Below, piece by piece: positions 42,344 through 49,767 of a DNA stretch of 64,000 nucleotides; within the stretch, counting starts at the first letter, position 1, and the number at the start of each line of letters is the position of its first letter. Location of the stretch: the NCBI RefSeq assembly GCF_029193575.1, contig NZ_JARGCS010000032.1, positions 38,498-102,497 on the forward strand. The letters run 5' to 3'. A program made the position numbers and the translations under genes. This stretch comes from Pseudomonas entomophila (GTDB taxonomy: Bacteria; Pseudomonadota; Gammaproteobacteria; Pseudomonadales; Pseudomonadaceae). Below the pieces are notes generated by a model. The model saw only the letters and a list, made by a program, of their open reading frames with translations, had not been told where the DNA came from and did not search any database.

Positions 42344-42453
42344 AACAACGGTTCCCAGCGTGAAACGACATGCAGACTCGGCGCCATCACCTTGATACCA
42401 AAGATTTTTGGCATGGCGCCGAGGGGCATGTTACCCCATCTGCCGGGCGGCGA

Positions 42454-44679
42454 TCACAATCGCCAGTCGAGGCTCACCATCAGCGTGCGCGGCTCGCCGT
42501 AGTACACGCCGTTGTAGAAGCCCAGGTTGTTGTAGTAGTGCTCGTCGAACAGGTTCTTGACGTTGAGCGACGCCGACAGGTGCTCGTCGAATTGGTAGCG
42601 GCCCATCAGCCCGACCACCGAGAAGGCGCGCTGGCTCATCTCGTCGCTGGCGGTCACCACCTGGCCATCGGCGTTGCGCCCCACCGGGCGATTGCCGGCA
42701 CCGAAGGTGTTGCTTTGCCAGTCCAGGGTGCCGCCCACGGTAAGTTTGGGCAGCAGCGTGTAGGTGGTCGAGAAGCGCACCAGGTTGAGCGGCTGGTTGG
42801 TGTCCTTGCGGGTCTTGTCGCCACGGGCGGCGTGGGTGTAGCTGTAGCCCAGGCTCATGTGCCAGTCGTCGGTCAGCTCGCCGGCCAGCTCCGCCTCGAA
42901 GCCCTCGACCACCACGCCCTTGCCGCCGGACCTGTAGTACTGCTCGCCATTGGGGCCGCGCGGCACCGAGTCGTCGATCTCCGGCACGTTGTCCTGCTTG
43001 CTGCGGAACACCGCGGTGCTGAGGTTGGCGCGCTCATCGAACAGGCTGCCCTTCAGGCCCGCCTCGTAAACCTTGCCGACGATGGGTTCGAGGTACTTGT
43101 CGCTGACGTCCTTGACCGTTTGCGGGTTGAAGATGTCGGTGTAGCTGGCATAGACGGTGTACTGCTCGGTCAGGTCGTAGAGCACCCCGGCGTAAGGGGT
43201 CCACTGGTCGTTCTGGGTCTGCTCGCTGCGACTGCTGCGAGAAAGGTTGAGATTATTGTCGTAACTCCATGACTTACTTTCGCTTTTCCAACTTCCGTAG
43301 CGACTGCCGATGACGAAGTGCAGGCGGTCGGTGGGGTTCAGCCGAGTGGCGATATAGCCGGCCTTCTGCTGGGTGCTCGAGCGCGAGGCATCGAGCCCGG
43401 TGTCGTAGTCGAAGAACTTGGGAATGCCGCCCATGGACTTCCAGTCGCGGATCACCGAGTAGTTGGCCGGGTCGACACGGCCAGCGAAATACGGCGACTG
43501 GTTGCGCCGTTCCGACACCCCGTAGCCGGCCATGAAGTCATGGCGACGACCGAACAGGCTGTAAGGCCCGGCCACGTTGAAATCCAGGGCGTCCATCTTC
43601 TCCACCCCGGCGAAGTGGCTGGTCCAGGCGTTCATGCCGCTGCGGTCGGCCTCGGGGAAGCCGTTGCCGGCGTAGTACACCTTGCCGTCGCTGTCGCTTT
43701 GGCGATGCGTGTAGGCGGCTTTGAGCAGCCAGTCGCCACCCAACTGCTGGTCGAGGGTGACGAAGGCGGTCTGGTCCTTCAGCGGCCAGGACGACCACGG
43801 CGTGGCCAGGTTGGTCGAGCGCGGCAGGTTGGCCTTGCTGCCGTCGGCGTTCCAGTATGGCACGGTGCCCCAAGTGGAGCCCTGCACGTGCTTGTTCTGG
43901 TAGTCATAGCCCACCGCCAGCACCGTGCTGTCGGTGAGGTCGGCCTCGAGAATGCCGTAGGCCACCTCGCGCTGGCTGGCATAGTTGTTCATGTGCGATT
44001 TGCTGTCGCGGTAGGCCAGCACCGTGCGCCCCCGCAGGCGCCCTTCCCAGCCCAGCGGGCCGCCGACGTCAAGGTAGCTGTGGTAGTTGTCGAAGGTGCC
44101 GGCGCTGGCCCCGGTGCGCACCGCCAGCTCATGGGTCGGGCGCTTGCGCACCATGGCGATGGTCCCGGACGGGTCACCGGCCCCGGTGGTGAGGCCGGTG
44201 GCGCCGCGCACCACCTCGATGCGGTCGTAGATGAGGGTGTCGGAGTCGGACTTGAGCCCCGAGAAGGTGTTGAGCATCCCATCGATCTGGAAGTTGTTGA
44301 TCGAGAAGCCGCGCGAATAGTAGTTCGGCCGCTCCGAGTCGTTGCGCTGCACGGTGACGCCGGTGACGTGGGCCATGGCCTCGGACAAGGTGTCGAGCTG
44401 GAAGTCGTCGAGCTGCTGGCGGGTGAGCACCGAGACCGATTGCGGGGTGTCCTTGATCGACAGGTTAAGGCGTGTGGCGGCGCTCATGCTGCCAGTGGTG
44501 TAGGCACCGGTGTTTTCGGTCGTGCTGCCCAGGCCCTGGGCGAGGATTTCGGTGGAGCCGAGTTCCAGTACACCGCCCTCGGGCCTGGTTTCGGCCTGTT
44601 CGGCCAGGCCGGGCTGGCTGATGACGGTGGCGCACAGACCCAGGGTGAGGGTCATGGAACGGCTGATGGGCGCGAACAT
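42454..44679 (-). CDS. TonB-dependent siderophore receptor
   Basis: A 741-residue outer-membrane receptor. The signal peptide is MFAPISRSMTLTLGLCATVISQPGLA. A plug domain (about 50-190, KDTPQSVSVLTRQQLDDFQ; RIEVVRGATGLTTGAGDPSG) and a 22-strand barrel ending TLMVSLDWRL follow. It has no N-terminal secretin/TonB short (STN) domain, so it does not signal to a sigma factor. ATG 44679 has AAGGAG upstream; an upstream ATG at 44742 would not give a signal peptide. A Fur-like box lies 80 bp before it. The plug resembles FhuE/FoxA-type hydroxamate siderophore receptors, but the ligand is uncertain. Confidence 0.93.
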   Translation of the reverse strand: MFAPISRSMTLTLGLCATVISQPGLAEQAETRPEGGVLELGSTEILAQGLGSTTENTGAYTTGSMSAATRLNLSIKDTPQSVSVLTRQQLDDFQLDTLSEAMAHVTGVTVQRNDSERPNYYSRGFSINNFQIDGMLNTFSGLKSDSDTLIYDRIEVVRGATGLTTGAGDPSGTIAMVRKRPTHELAVRTGASAGTFDNYHSYLDVGGPLGWEGRLRGRTVLAYRDSKSHMNNYASQREVAYGILEADLTDSTVLAVGYDYQNKHVQGSTWGTVPYWNADGSKANLPRSTNLATPWSSWPLKDQTAFVTLDQQLGGDWLLKAAYTHRQSDSDGKVYYAGNGFPEADRSGMNAWTSHFAGVEKMDALDFNVAGPYSLFGRRHDFMAGYGVSERRNQSPYFAGRVDPANYSVIRDWKSMGGIPKFFDYDTGLDASRSSTQQKAGYIATRLNPTDRLHFVIGSRYGSWKSESKSWSYDNNLNLSRSSRSEQTQNDQWTPYAGVLYDLTEQYTVYASYTDIFNPQTVKDVSDKYLEPIVGKVYEAGLKGSLFDERANLSTAVFRSKQDNVPEIDDSVPRGPNGEQYYRSGGKGVVVEGFEAELAGELTDDWHMSLGYSYTHAARGDKTRKDTNQPLNLVRFSTTYTLLPKLTVGGTLDWQSNTFGAGNRPVGRNADGQVVTASDEMSQRAFSVVGLMGRYQFDEHLSASLNVKNLFDEHYYNNLGFYNGVYYGEPRTLMVSLDWRL

Positions 44680-44758
44680 CGCTGCCTTTCTCCTTGTTCG
44701 TTTCGATGAATGTCCTTTGGGCTGCCGGGTGGCGGCAGTCATATGAAAACGAATCTCG

Positions 44759-44779
44759 GATGGGAATCGTTATCGATAT
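44759..44779. promoter_or_regulatory. Fur-like box upstream of the TonB receptor
   Basis: The minus strand reads GATAACGATTCCCAT, 11 of 15 bases matching the start of the Fur consensus GATAATGATAATCAT. It lies 80 bp before the receptor ATG. Confidence 0.55.
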
Positions 44780-44793
44780 GTCATCGAAACGTA

Positions 44794-44823
44794 AAAAAGG
44801 ACGGGGGGAAGACCGTCCTTTTT
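44794..44823. terminator. Rho-independent terminator (bidirectional form)
   Basis: AAAAAGGACGG and CCGTCCTTTTT form an 11-bp stem around ggggaaga. T-runs are present on both strands. It ends the atoE transcript on the minus strand and lies just before the Fur-like box of the receptor gene. Confidence 0.85.
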
Positions 44824-44836
44824 GGGTGGAGCTGGC

Positions 44837-44873
44837 GGCCCTATCGCGATCCGACTTGCCCCGCGATAGGGCC
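44837..44873. repeat. Compact REP hairpin
   Basis: GGCCCTATCGCG and CGCGATAGGGCC, 12-bp perfect arms with a 13-base loop. It looks like two REP outer arms joined after loss of the middle, right after the atoE stop. Confidence 0.75.
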
Positions 44874-44883
44874 GGCACATCCC

Positions 44884-46302
44884 TTACGGCATCACCGGCG
44901 GCACGTACTGCAACGTCGTCCCCAACGCCCACAGCAGCACCAGCACCAGCGGCACGTGCACCAGCAACTGCACGAACGAGAAGCCGATCAGGTCACGCGC
45001 CTTCAACCCCAGCACACCCAGCAGCGGCAGCATGTAGAACGGGTTGATCAGGTTCGGCAGCGCCTCGGCGGCGTTGTAGATCTGCACCGCCCAGCCCAGG
45101 TGGTACTGCAGGTCATTGGCCACCAGCATCACGTAGGGCGCCTCGATGATCCACTTGCCACCGCCGGAGGGAATGAAGAAGCCCAGCACCGCCGAGTACA
45201 CGCCCATCAGCAAGGCATAGGTGTCGTGGGTGGCGATCTGGGTGAAGAACACCGAGATATGGTGCGCCAGGGTCTGCGCATCAGCGCCCTTGACCTGGGT
45301 CAGGATGGCAGCGATCGAGCCATACAGCGGGAACTGGATGAGCACCCCGGTCGTGGTCGGCACGGCGCGGCTGACCGCATCGAGGAAGCTGCGCGGGCGC
45401 CAGTGCAGCAGGGCACCGAGCATGATGAACAACAGGTTGTAGGTGTTCAGCCCGGAAATGGCGGTGATCGCAGGCTTGGTGGCGAACTCCTGGTACAGCC
45501 AGCCAGCGGCCAGGGCGACCAGCAGCAGGATGAGGATCGGGCTGTACTCCAGCCACTCGCCCGGGCGGGTGCGCTGCGGCGATGGCGGCGCCGTGAAGCT
45601 GGGGTCCACGCCGCAGTCCTGGGCGCTGCGCGCGCTGTTCGGGCCAGGGGCGGTGGCGTAGGCGACGACCAGCGAGACCACCACCAGCGCGGCGAGCATC
45701 ACCCCCGACTGCCAGAGGAAGATGGTCTCGGTGAACGGAATCACCCCAGTGATCGACAGGATCGACGGCGGCAGGCTGGCCGGGTTGGCCTGCAACTGCG
45801 CGGCCGACGACGACAGGCCCAGCGCCCACACCGCGCCCAGGCCCAGGTAGGCCGCAGCGCCCGCGGCGCGGTAGTCCATCTTGAGGTCGGTTCGACGGGC
45901 CAGGGCGCGCACCAACAGGCCGCCGAACACCAGCGACAGGCCCCAGTTGAGCAAGGACGCGAGCATGGAGATCAGCGCCACCCAACACACCGCCGAGCGG
46001 CCGTTCTTCGGCAGGCGTGCCAGGCGGTCGATCAGCCGCGCCGCGGGTGGCGAGCTGGCGACCACGTAGCCGCCGATGACCACGAAAGCCATCTGCATGG
46101 TGAAGGGGATCAGGCTCCAGAAACCATCACCGAAGGCCTTGGCGGTGTCGGTCGGCTTGGCGCCCATGGCCAGGGCACCAACGCAAACGATCACCACGGC
46201 GAGCGCGGCGAACACCCAGGAGTCGGGGAACCAGCGTTCGGCCCAGTTGGAGCAGCGCAAGGCGAAGCGCGCGGAGCGGCTGTCTTGGATATCAGCGGCC
46301 AC
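44884..46302 (-). CDS. atoE: AtoE-type short-chain fatty acid transporter
   Basis: A 472-residue inner-membrane carrier of the short-chain fatty acid (AtoE) family, with about 12 helices. Conserved regions include PDSWVFAALAVVIVCVGALA, FIPSGGGKWIIEAPYV and NPFYMLPLLGVLGLKARDL. I chose the GTG at 46302, with AAGGA 7 bases upstream; further upstream the frame runs through a REP pair and is not coding. It follows the CoA-transferase B and A genes, so it imports acetoacetate or short-chain fatty acids for activation. A strong terminator lies 60 bp after the stop. Confidence 0.92.
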   Translation of the reverse strand: MAADIQDSRSARFALRCSNWAERWFPDSWVFAALAVVIVCVGALAMGAKPTDTAKAFGDGFWSLIPFTMQMAFVVIGGYVVASSPPAARLIDRLARLPKNGRSAVCWVALISMLASLLNWGLSLVFGGLLVRALARRTDLKMDYRAAGAAAYLGLGAVWALGLSSSAAQLQANPASLPPSILSITGVIPFTETIFLWQSGVMLAALVVVSLVVAYATAPGPNSARSAQDCGVDPSFTAPPSPQRTRPGEWLEYSPILILLLVALAAGWLYQEFATKPAITAISGLNTYNLLFIMLGALLHWRPRSFLDAVSRAVPTTTGVLIQFPLYGSIAAILTQVKGADAQTLAHHISVFFTQIATHDTYALLMGVYSAVLGFFIPSGGGKWIIEAPYVMLVANDLQYHLGWAVQIYNAAEALPNLINPFYMLPLLGVLGLKARDLIGFSFVQLLVHVPLVLVLLWALGTTLQYVPPVMP

Positions 46303-46359
46303 AGTGTTTTCCTTTTTTGGTTTTATTGGTGGATGTTGCTTTTCGAACAAACGCAAAAA

Positions 46360-46454
46360 CCCTGTGGGAGCGGGCTTGCCCCGCGATAGCGCCCGGCCTG
46401 GCAACATCAATGCCAGGTCGGGCGCTATCGCGGGGCAAGCCCGCTGCCACAGGG
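46360..46454. repeat. Long REP pair forming a 43-bp-arm inverted repeat
   Basis: The two halves (46360-46402; 46412-46454) pair over about 43 bases with few mismatches (ccctgtgggagcgggcttgc versus its inverse). It lies inside the operon, between the CoA-transferase B and atoE genes. Confidence 0.9.
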
Positions 46455-46467
46455 TCGAGGCAGCGTT

Positions 46468-47124
46468 TTAGAAGGTCATTTCCTTCACATCGTCCGGCAC
46501 GATCAGCTTGCCGGCGGTCTTCTCGACGATTTCCTCGACGCTCACCCCGGGTGCGGTCTCACGCAGGATGAAGGCGCCGTTCTCGATCTCCAGGTAAGCA
46601 AGGTCGGTCAGTACCTTGCGGATGCAGCCGGCGCCGGTCAGCGGCAGGCTGCAGCGCGGCAGCAACTTGGACTCGCCGTCCTTGGAGGCGTGGGTCATGG
46701 TGACGATGATGTTCTCGGCGCCGGCCACCAGGTCCATGGCGCCGCCCATGCCCTTGACCAGCTTGCCGGGGATCATCCACGAGGCGATGTTGCCCTCCAC
46801 ATCCACCTCGAAGGCACCGAGCACGGTGAGGTCGACGTGGCCGCCACGGATCATGGCGAAGGATTGCGCCGAGTCGAAGATCGACGCGCCCCGACGGGCG
46901 GTGACGGTCTGCTTGCCGGCGTTGATCATGTCGGCGTCGAGGGTGCTCTCGGTGGGGAATTCACCCATGCCGAGCAGGCCGTTCTCCGATTGCAGCATCA
47001 CGTCCATGTCGGCGGGCACGTAGTTGGCCACCAGGGTCGGGATGCCGATGCCAAGGTTGACGTAGTAGCCGTCCTTCAGTTCACGGGCGACGCGTTGTGC
47101 CATCTGTTCGCGGGTCAGTGCCAT
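46468..47124 (-). CDS. 3-oxoacid CoA-transferase subunit B
   Basis: The 218-residue beta subunit of a class I CoA transferase. Family motifs are seen: NLGIGIPTLVANY and the catalytic-Glu loop SENGLLGMG, where the Glu forms the glutamyl-CoA thioester. VTMTHASKDG and GAGCIRKVLTDLAYLEI are near the C-terminus. ATG 47124 lies 34 bp after the A subunit. A Crc-type motif AACAACAA precedes it by 13 bases. With AtoE it probably activates acetoacetate or a related beta-keto acid; it could be a dehydrocarnitine or succinyl-CoA:3-ketoacid enzyme, as sequences alone do not separate these. Confidence 0.93.
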   Translation of the reverse strand: MALTREQMAQRVARELKDGYYVNLGIGIPTLVANYVPADMDVMLQSENGLLGMGEFPTESTLDADMINAGKQTVTARRGASIFDSAQSFAMIRGGHVDLTVLGAFEVDVEGNIASWMIPGKLVKGMGGAMDLVAGAENIIVTMTHASKDGESKLLPRCSLPLTGAGCIRKVLTDLAYLEIENGAFILRETAPGVSVEEIVEKTAGKLIVPDDVKEMTF

Positions 47125-47137
47125 GGTCAGGATCTCT

Positions 47138-47145
47138 TTGTTGTT
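47138..47145 (-). promoter_or_regulatory. Hfq/Crc motif before the CoA-transferase B gene
   Basis: On the minus strand AACAACAA (AAnAAnAA), in the short gap between the A and B subunit genes. Confidence 0.45.
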
Positions 47146-47158
47146 CTGTGGACGGCGC

Positions 47159-47857
47159 TCAGGCCTTGACGGTGCGCTTCTCGATGCGCTTCTCGAAGGT
47201 GCCGACGATGACCCGGTCGACGAAGATGCCCGGGGTGTGGATCTCGCTGGGCAGCAGCACGCCCGGTTCGACGATCTCCTCCACTTCGACCACGGTGATC
47301 TTGCCGGCGGTGGCGGCCAGCGGGTTGAAGTTCTGCGCGGTGTTGCGGTACACCACGTTGCCGTAGTGGTCGGCCTTCCAGCCCTTGACGATGGCGAAGT
47401 CGCCGGTGATCGACTCTTCGAGGATGTACTTGCGGCCGTTGAACTCGCGCACTTCCTTGCCGTCGGCGACCGGGGTGCCGTAGCCGGTGGCGGTGTAGAA
47501 GGCCGGAATGCCAGCGCCGCCGGCACGCATCTTCTCGGCGAGGGTGCCTTGCGGGGTCAACTCGACCTCCAGCTCGCCGCTGAGCAGTTGGCGTTCGAAC
47601 TCGGCGTTCTCGCCGACGTAGGAGGCGACCATCTTGCGGATCTGTCGGTCTTCGAGCAGCACGCCCAGGCCGAAGCCGTCGACGCCGCAGTTGTTCGACA
47701 CCACGGTCAGGCCCTTGACGCCACGGCGCTTGATCTCGGCGATGAGGTTCTCGGGGATGCCGCACAGGCCAAAGCCGCCGGCCAGTACCGTCATGTTGTC
47801 GGTCAGGCCTGCGAGGGCCTCTTCATAGGTTGCTACGCGCTTGTCCAGTCCGGCCAT
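47159..47857 (-). CDS. 3-oxoacid CoA-transferase subunit A
   Basis: The 232-residue alpha subunit of the same enzyme. Characteristic regions are [18 protein letters not shown] (CoA-binding glycine loop), [14 protein letters not shown] and [17 protein letters not shown]. It is the first gene of the A-B-atoE operon and diverges from a LysR gene over 120 bp. The gap contains TTGTTTT and AAAACAA arms flanking the LysR promoter side; I cannot define a precise T-N11-A site. The product acts in the cytoplasm on imported acids. Confidence 0.94.
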   Translation of the reverse strand: MAGLDKRVATYEEALAGLTDNMTVLAGGFGLCGIPENLIAEIKRRGVKGLTVVSNNCGVDGFGLGVLLEDRQIRKMVASYVGENAEFERQLLSGELEVELTPQGTLAEKMRAGGAGIPAFYTATGYGTPVADGKEVREFNGRKYILEESITGDFAIVKGWKADHYGNVVYRNTAQNFNPLAATAGKITVVEVEEIVEPGVLLPSEIHTPGIFVDRVIVGTFEKRIEKRTVKA

Positions 47858-47977
47858 GCTGATCCGCCTTTGTAGTTGTTTGAGCGTGTGGAGGCATCTT
47901 CACCGCTGGCGACTGATTTGTTAATTTTGTTTTCGTCATCGATTGATAACTTTTGCAAAACAACCGCTGGGGATGCC

Positions 47978-48883
47978 ATGAACGTCAAGCAGCTGCGCGC
48001 CTTCGTCACCGTCGCCCGCTACCAGAGCTTCGCCCAGGCGGGCGAACACCTGCACATTTCCCAACCGGCGCTGAGCCTGACCATCAAGGCCCTGGAGGAC
48101 AACCTCGGCGGCGCCCTGCTCACCCGCACCACCCGCAGCGTCAGCCTGACCTCCGAGGGCGAGGTGCTGCTGCCGTTGGCCCGGCGCCTGCTGGCCGACT
48201 GGGACGACACCGAGGAAATGCTGCGCCAGCGCTTCACCTTGCAACTGGGGCGGGTGTCGGTGGCGGCCATGCCGGCCTTCGCCGGCAACCTGCTGCCGCA
48301 GTCGCTGAAGGTGTTCCGCCAGCGCTACCCGCGGGTCAACGTCACGGTGCACGACGTGATCAACGAGCAGGTGCTGGAACTGGTGCGCCACCGCCGCGTC
48401 GAACTGGGCATTGGCTTCGAGCCGGAGAACGGCGAGGCGCTACGCTTTCACCCGCTGTACCTGGACCGTTTCGTCGCCGTGGTGCCGGCTGATTCGCCGC
48501 TGGCGCGCCAATCCCAGGTGACCTGGCGCGAGCTGCTGGCCGAAGATTTCATCGCCCTGCAACGCCCGTCCGCCGTGCGCCTGCTGCTGGAGCAGCACCT
48601 GGCTGCCGAGCACGGCAAGCTGACGGTGGCGTTCGAGAGCCACCAGTTGTCCACGGTCGGGCGCATGGTCGCCAATGGCTTGGGCGTGAGCGCGGTGCCG
48701 GCGCTGTGCATCAACCAGATGCAGGAGCTGGGCGCACGCTGCGTGGCGCTGGTCGAGCCGACCGTGGAGCGACGCATCGGTGTCATGGCCCTGGCCGAGC
48801 ACAAGCTGTCGACCGCGGCCCAGGCCCTGCTCGACGTACTGCTTTCCCATACCCATTCCCCGGAGGTGACATGCGTGAAGTGA
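47978..48883 (+). CDS. LysR family regulator of the CoA-transferase operon
   Basis: A 301-residue LysR protein. The helix-turn-helix is at residues 3-62 (QLRAFVTVARYQSFAQAGEHL; SQPALSLTIKALEDNLGGALL), and the ligand domain from about 90. ATG 47978 has GGGGA upstream; the longer in-frame extension to 47876 would cover the divergent promoter. By its divergent position it regulates the CoA transferase/AtoE operon. Its stop overlaps the aldo/keto reductase start by 13 bp, so those two are co-transcribed. Confidence 0.9.
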   Translation: MNVKQLRAFVTVARYQSFAQAGEHLHISQPALSLTIKALEDNLGGALLTRTTRSVSLTSEGEVLLPLARRLLADWDDTEEMLRQRFTLQLGRVSVAAMPAFAGNLLPQSLKVFRQRYPRVNVTVHDVINEQVLELVRHRRVELGIGFEPENGEALRFHPLYLDRFVAVVPADSPLARQSQVTWRELLAEDFIALQRPSAVRLLLEQHLAAEHGKLTVAFESHQLSTVGRMVANGLGVSAVPALCINQMQELGARCVALVEPTVERRIGVMALAEHKLSTAAQALLDVLLSHTHSPEVTCVK

Positions 48884-49692
48884 AACTGGCAGGTTGCAGC
48901 GTCCCGGCCATTGGCCAGGGCACCTGGTATATGGGCGAAGAGCCTTCGCGCCGGGCCGCCGAGGTGGCCGCCTTGCAGGAAGGCATCGAACTGGGCATGC
49001 GCCTGATCGACACCGCCGAGATGTATGCCGAGGGCGGCGCCGAGTCGGTGGTCGGCCAGGCGCTGGTCGGACGCCGTGAGCGGGTGTTCCTGGTCAGCAA
49101 GGTCTACCCGCACAACGCCAGCCAGCGCGGCGTGCCTGCGGCCTGCGAGCGCAGCCTCAAGCGCCTGGGCACCGACTGCATCGACCTGTACCTGCTGCAC
49201 TGGCGCGGGCAGTACCCGCTTGAGGAAACCGTCGAAGCGTTCGAGCGCCTGCGCGAGCAGGGCAAGATCCGCCACTGGGGCGTGTCCAACTTCGATGTGG
49301 ACGACCTGCGCGAGCTGGGCGATGTCGGCTGCGCGACCAACCAGGTGCTGTACAACCCGGCCGAGCGGGGTATCGAGTTCGACCTGTTGCCCTTCAGCCG
49401 CGCGCAGCGGATACCGACCATTGCCTACTGCCCGCTGGCCCAGGCCGGGCGGCTGCTGCGCCACCCGGTGCTGGCTGAAATCGCCGCACGGCATGGTGTG
49501 ACGCCGGCGCAGGTAAGCCTGGCGTGGGTGACGCGCGAGGCGGATGTGATCGCCATTCCCAAGGCGGTGAGCCCGATGCATGTACGGCTGAATGCGACGG
49601 CCGGCGGGTTGCTGTTGACCGAGGAGGACCTGCGGGCGATCGACCAGGCCTTCACCGCGCCGACGCGCAAGCAGCGATTGGCGATGGTGTGA
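48871..49692 (+). CDS. Aldo/keto reductase
   Basis: A 273-residue AKR with a TIM barrel. The catalytic tetrad is visible: Asp and Tyr in LIDTAEMY, Lys in FLVSKVYPHN and His in LYLLHWRG. The NADPH-binding C-terminal segment is IPKAVSPMHVRLNATA. GGAGG precedes ATG 48871, which lies inside the end of the LysR gene. It may reduce a keto or hydroxy acid of the pathway handled by the divergent operon, but no direct evidence links them. Confidence 0.92.
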   Translation: MREVKLAGCSVPAIGQGTWYMGEEPSRRAAEVAALQEGIELGMRLIDTAEMYAEGGAESVVGQALVGRRERVFLVSKVYPHNASQRGVPAACERSLKRLGTDCIDLYLLHWRGQYPLEETVEAFERLREQGKIRHWGVSNFDVDDLRELGDVGCATNQVLYNPAERGIEFDLLPFSRAQRIPTIAYCPLAQAGRLLRHPVLAEIAARHGVTPAQVSLAWVTREADVIAIPKAVSPMHVRLNATAGGLLLTEEDLRAIDQAFTAPTRKQRLAMV

Positions 49693-49694
49693 AT

Positions 49695-49760
49695 GTGGGG
49701 CAAGCCAGCGCCAAGAACAGCGCGGTCCTTGTAGGAGCGCGCTTGCCCCGCGATTAGGCC
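49695..49760. repeat. REP pair
   Basis: A short REP half (gtggggcaagccagcgcc) and a full REP (gagcgcgcttgccccgcgat) between the convergent aldo/keto reductase and dnaE2 genes. Confidence 0.75.
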
Positions 49761-49767
49761 AGCCGCC

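Noticed and set aside
39488..42502. Plus-strand open frame of about 1,000 codons
   Set aside because: It crosses the LysR, YebC/PmpR and integrase genes in antisense and includes REP sequence; no domain seen.
42454..44679. TonB receptor as a signal-transducing type
   Set aside because: No N-terminal STN domain, and no sigma/anti-sigma pair next to it.
46303..46410. N-terminal extension of AtoE through the REP pair
   Set aside because: The extension would be translated REP; a good GTG with AAGGA at 46302 gives the family length.
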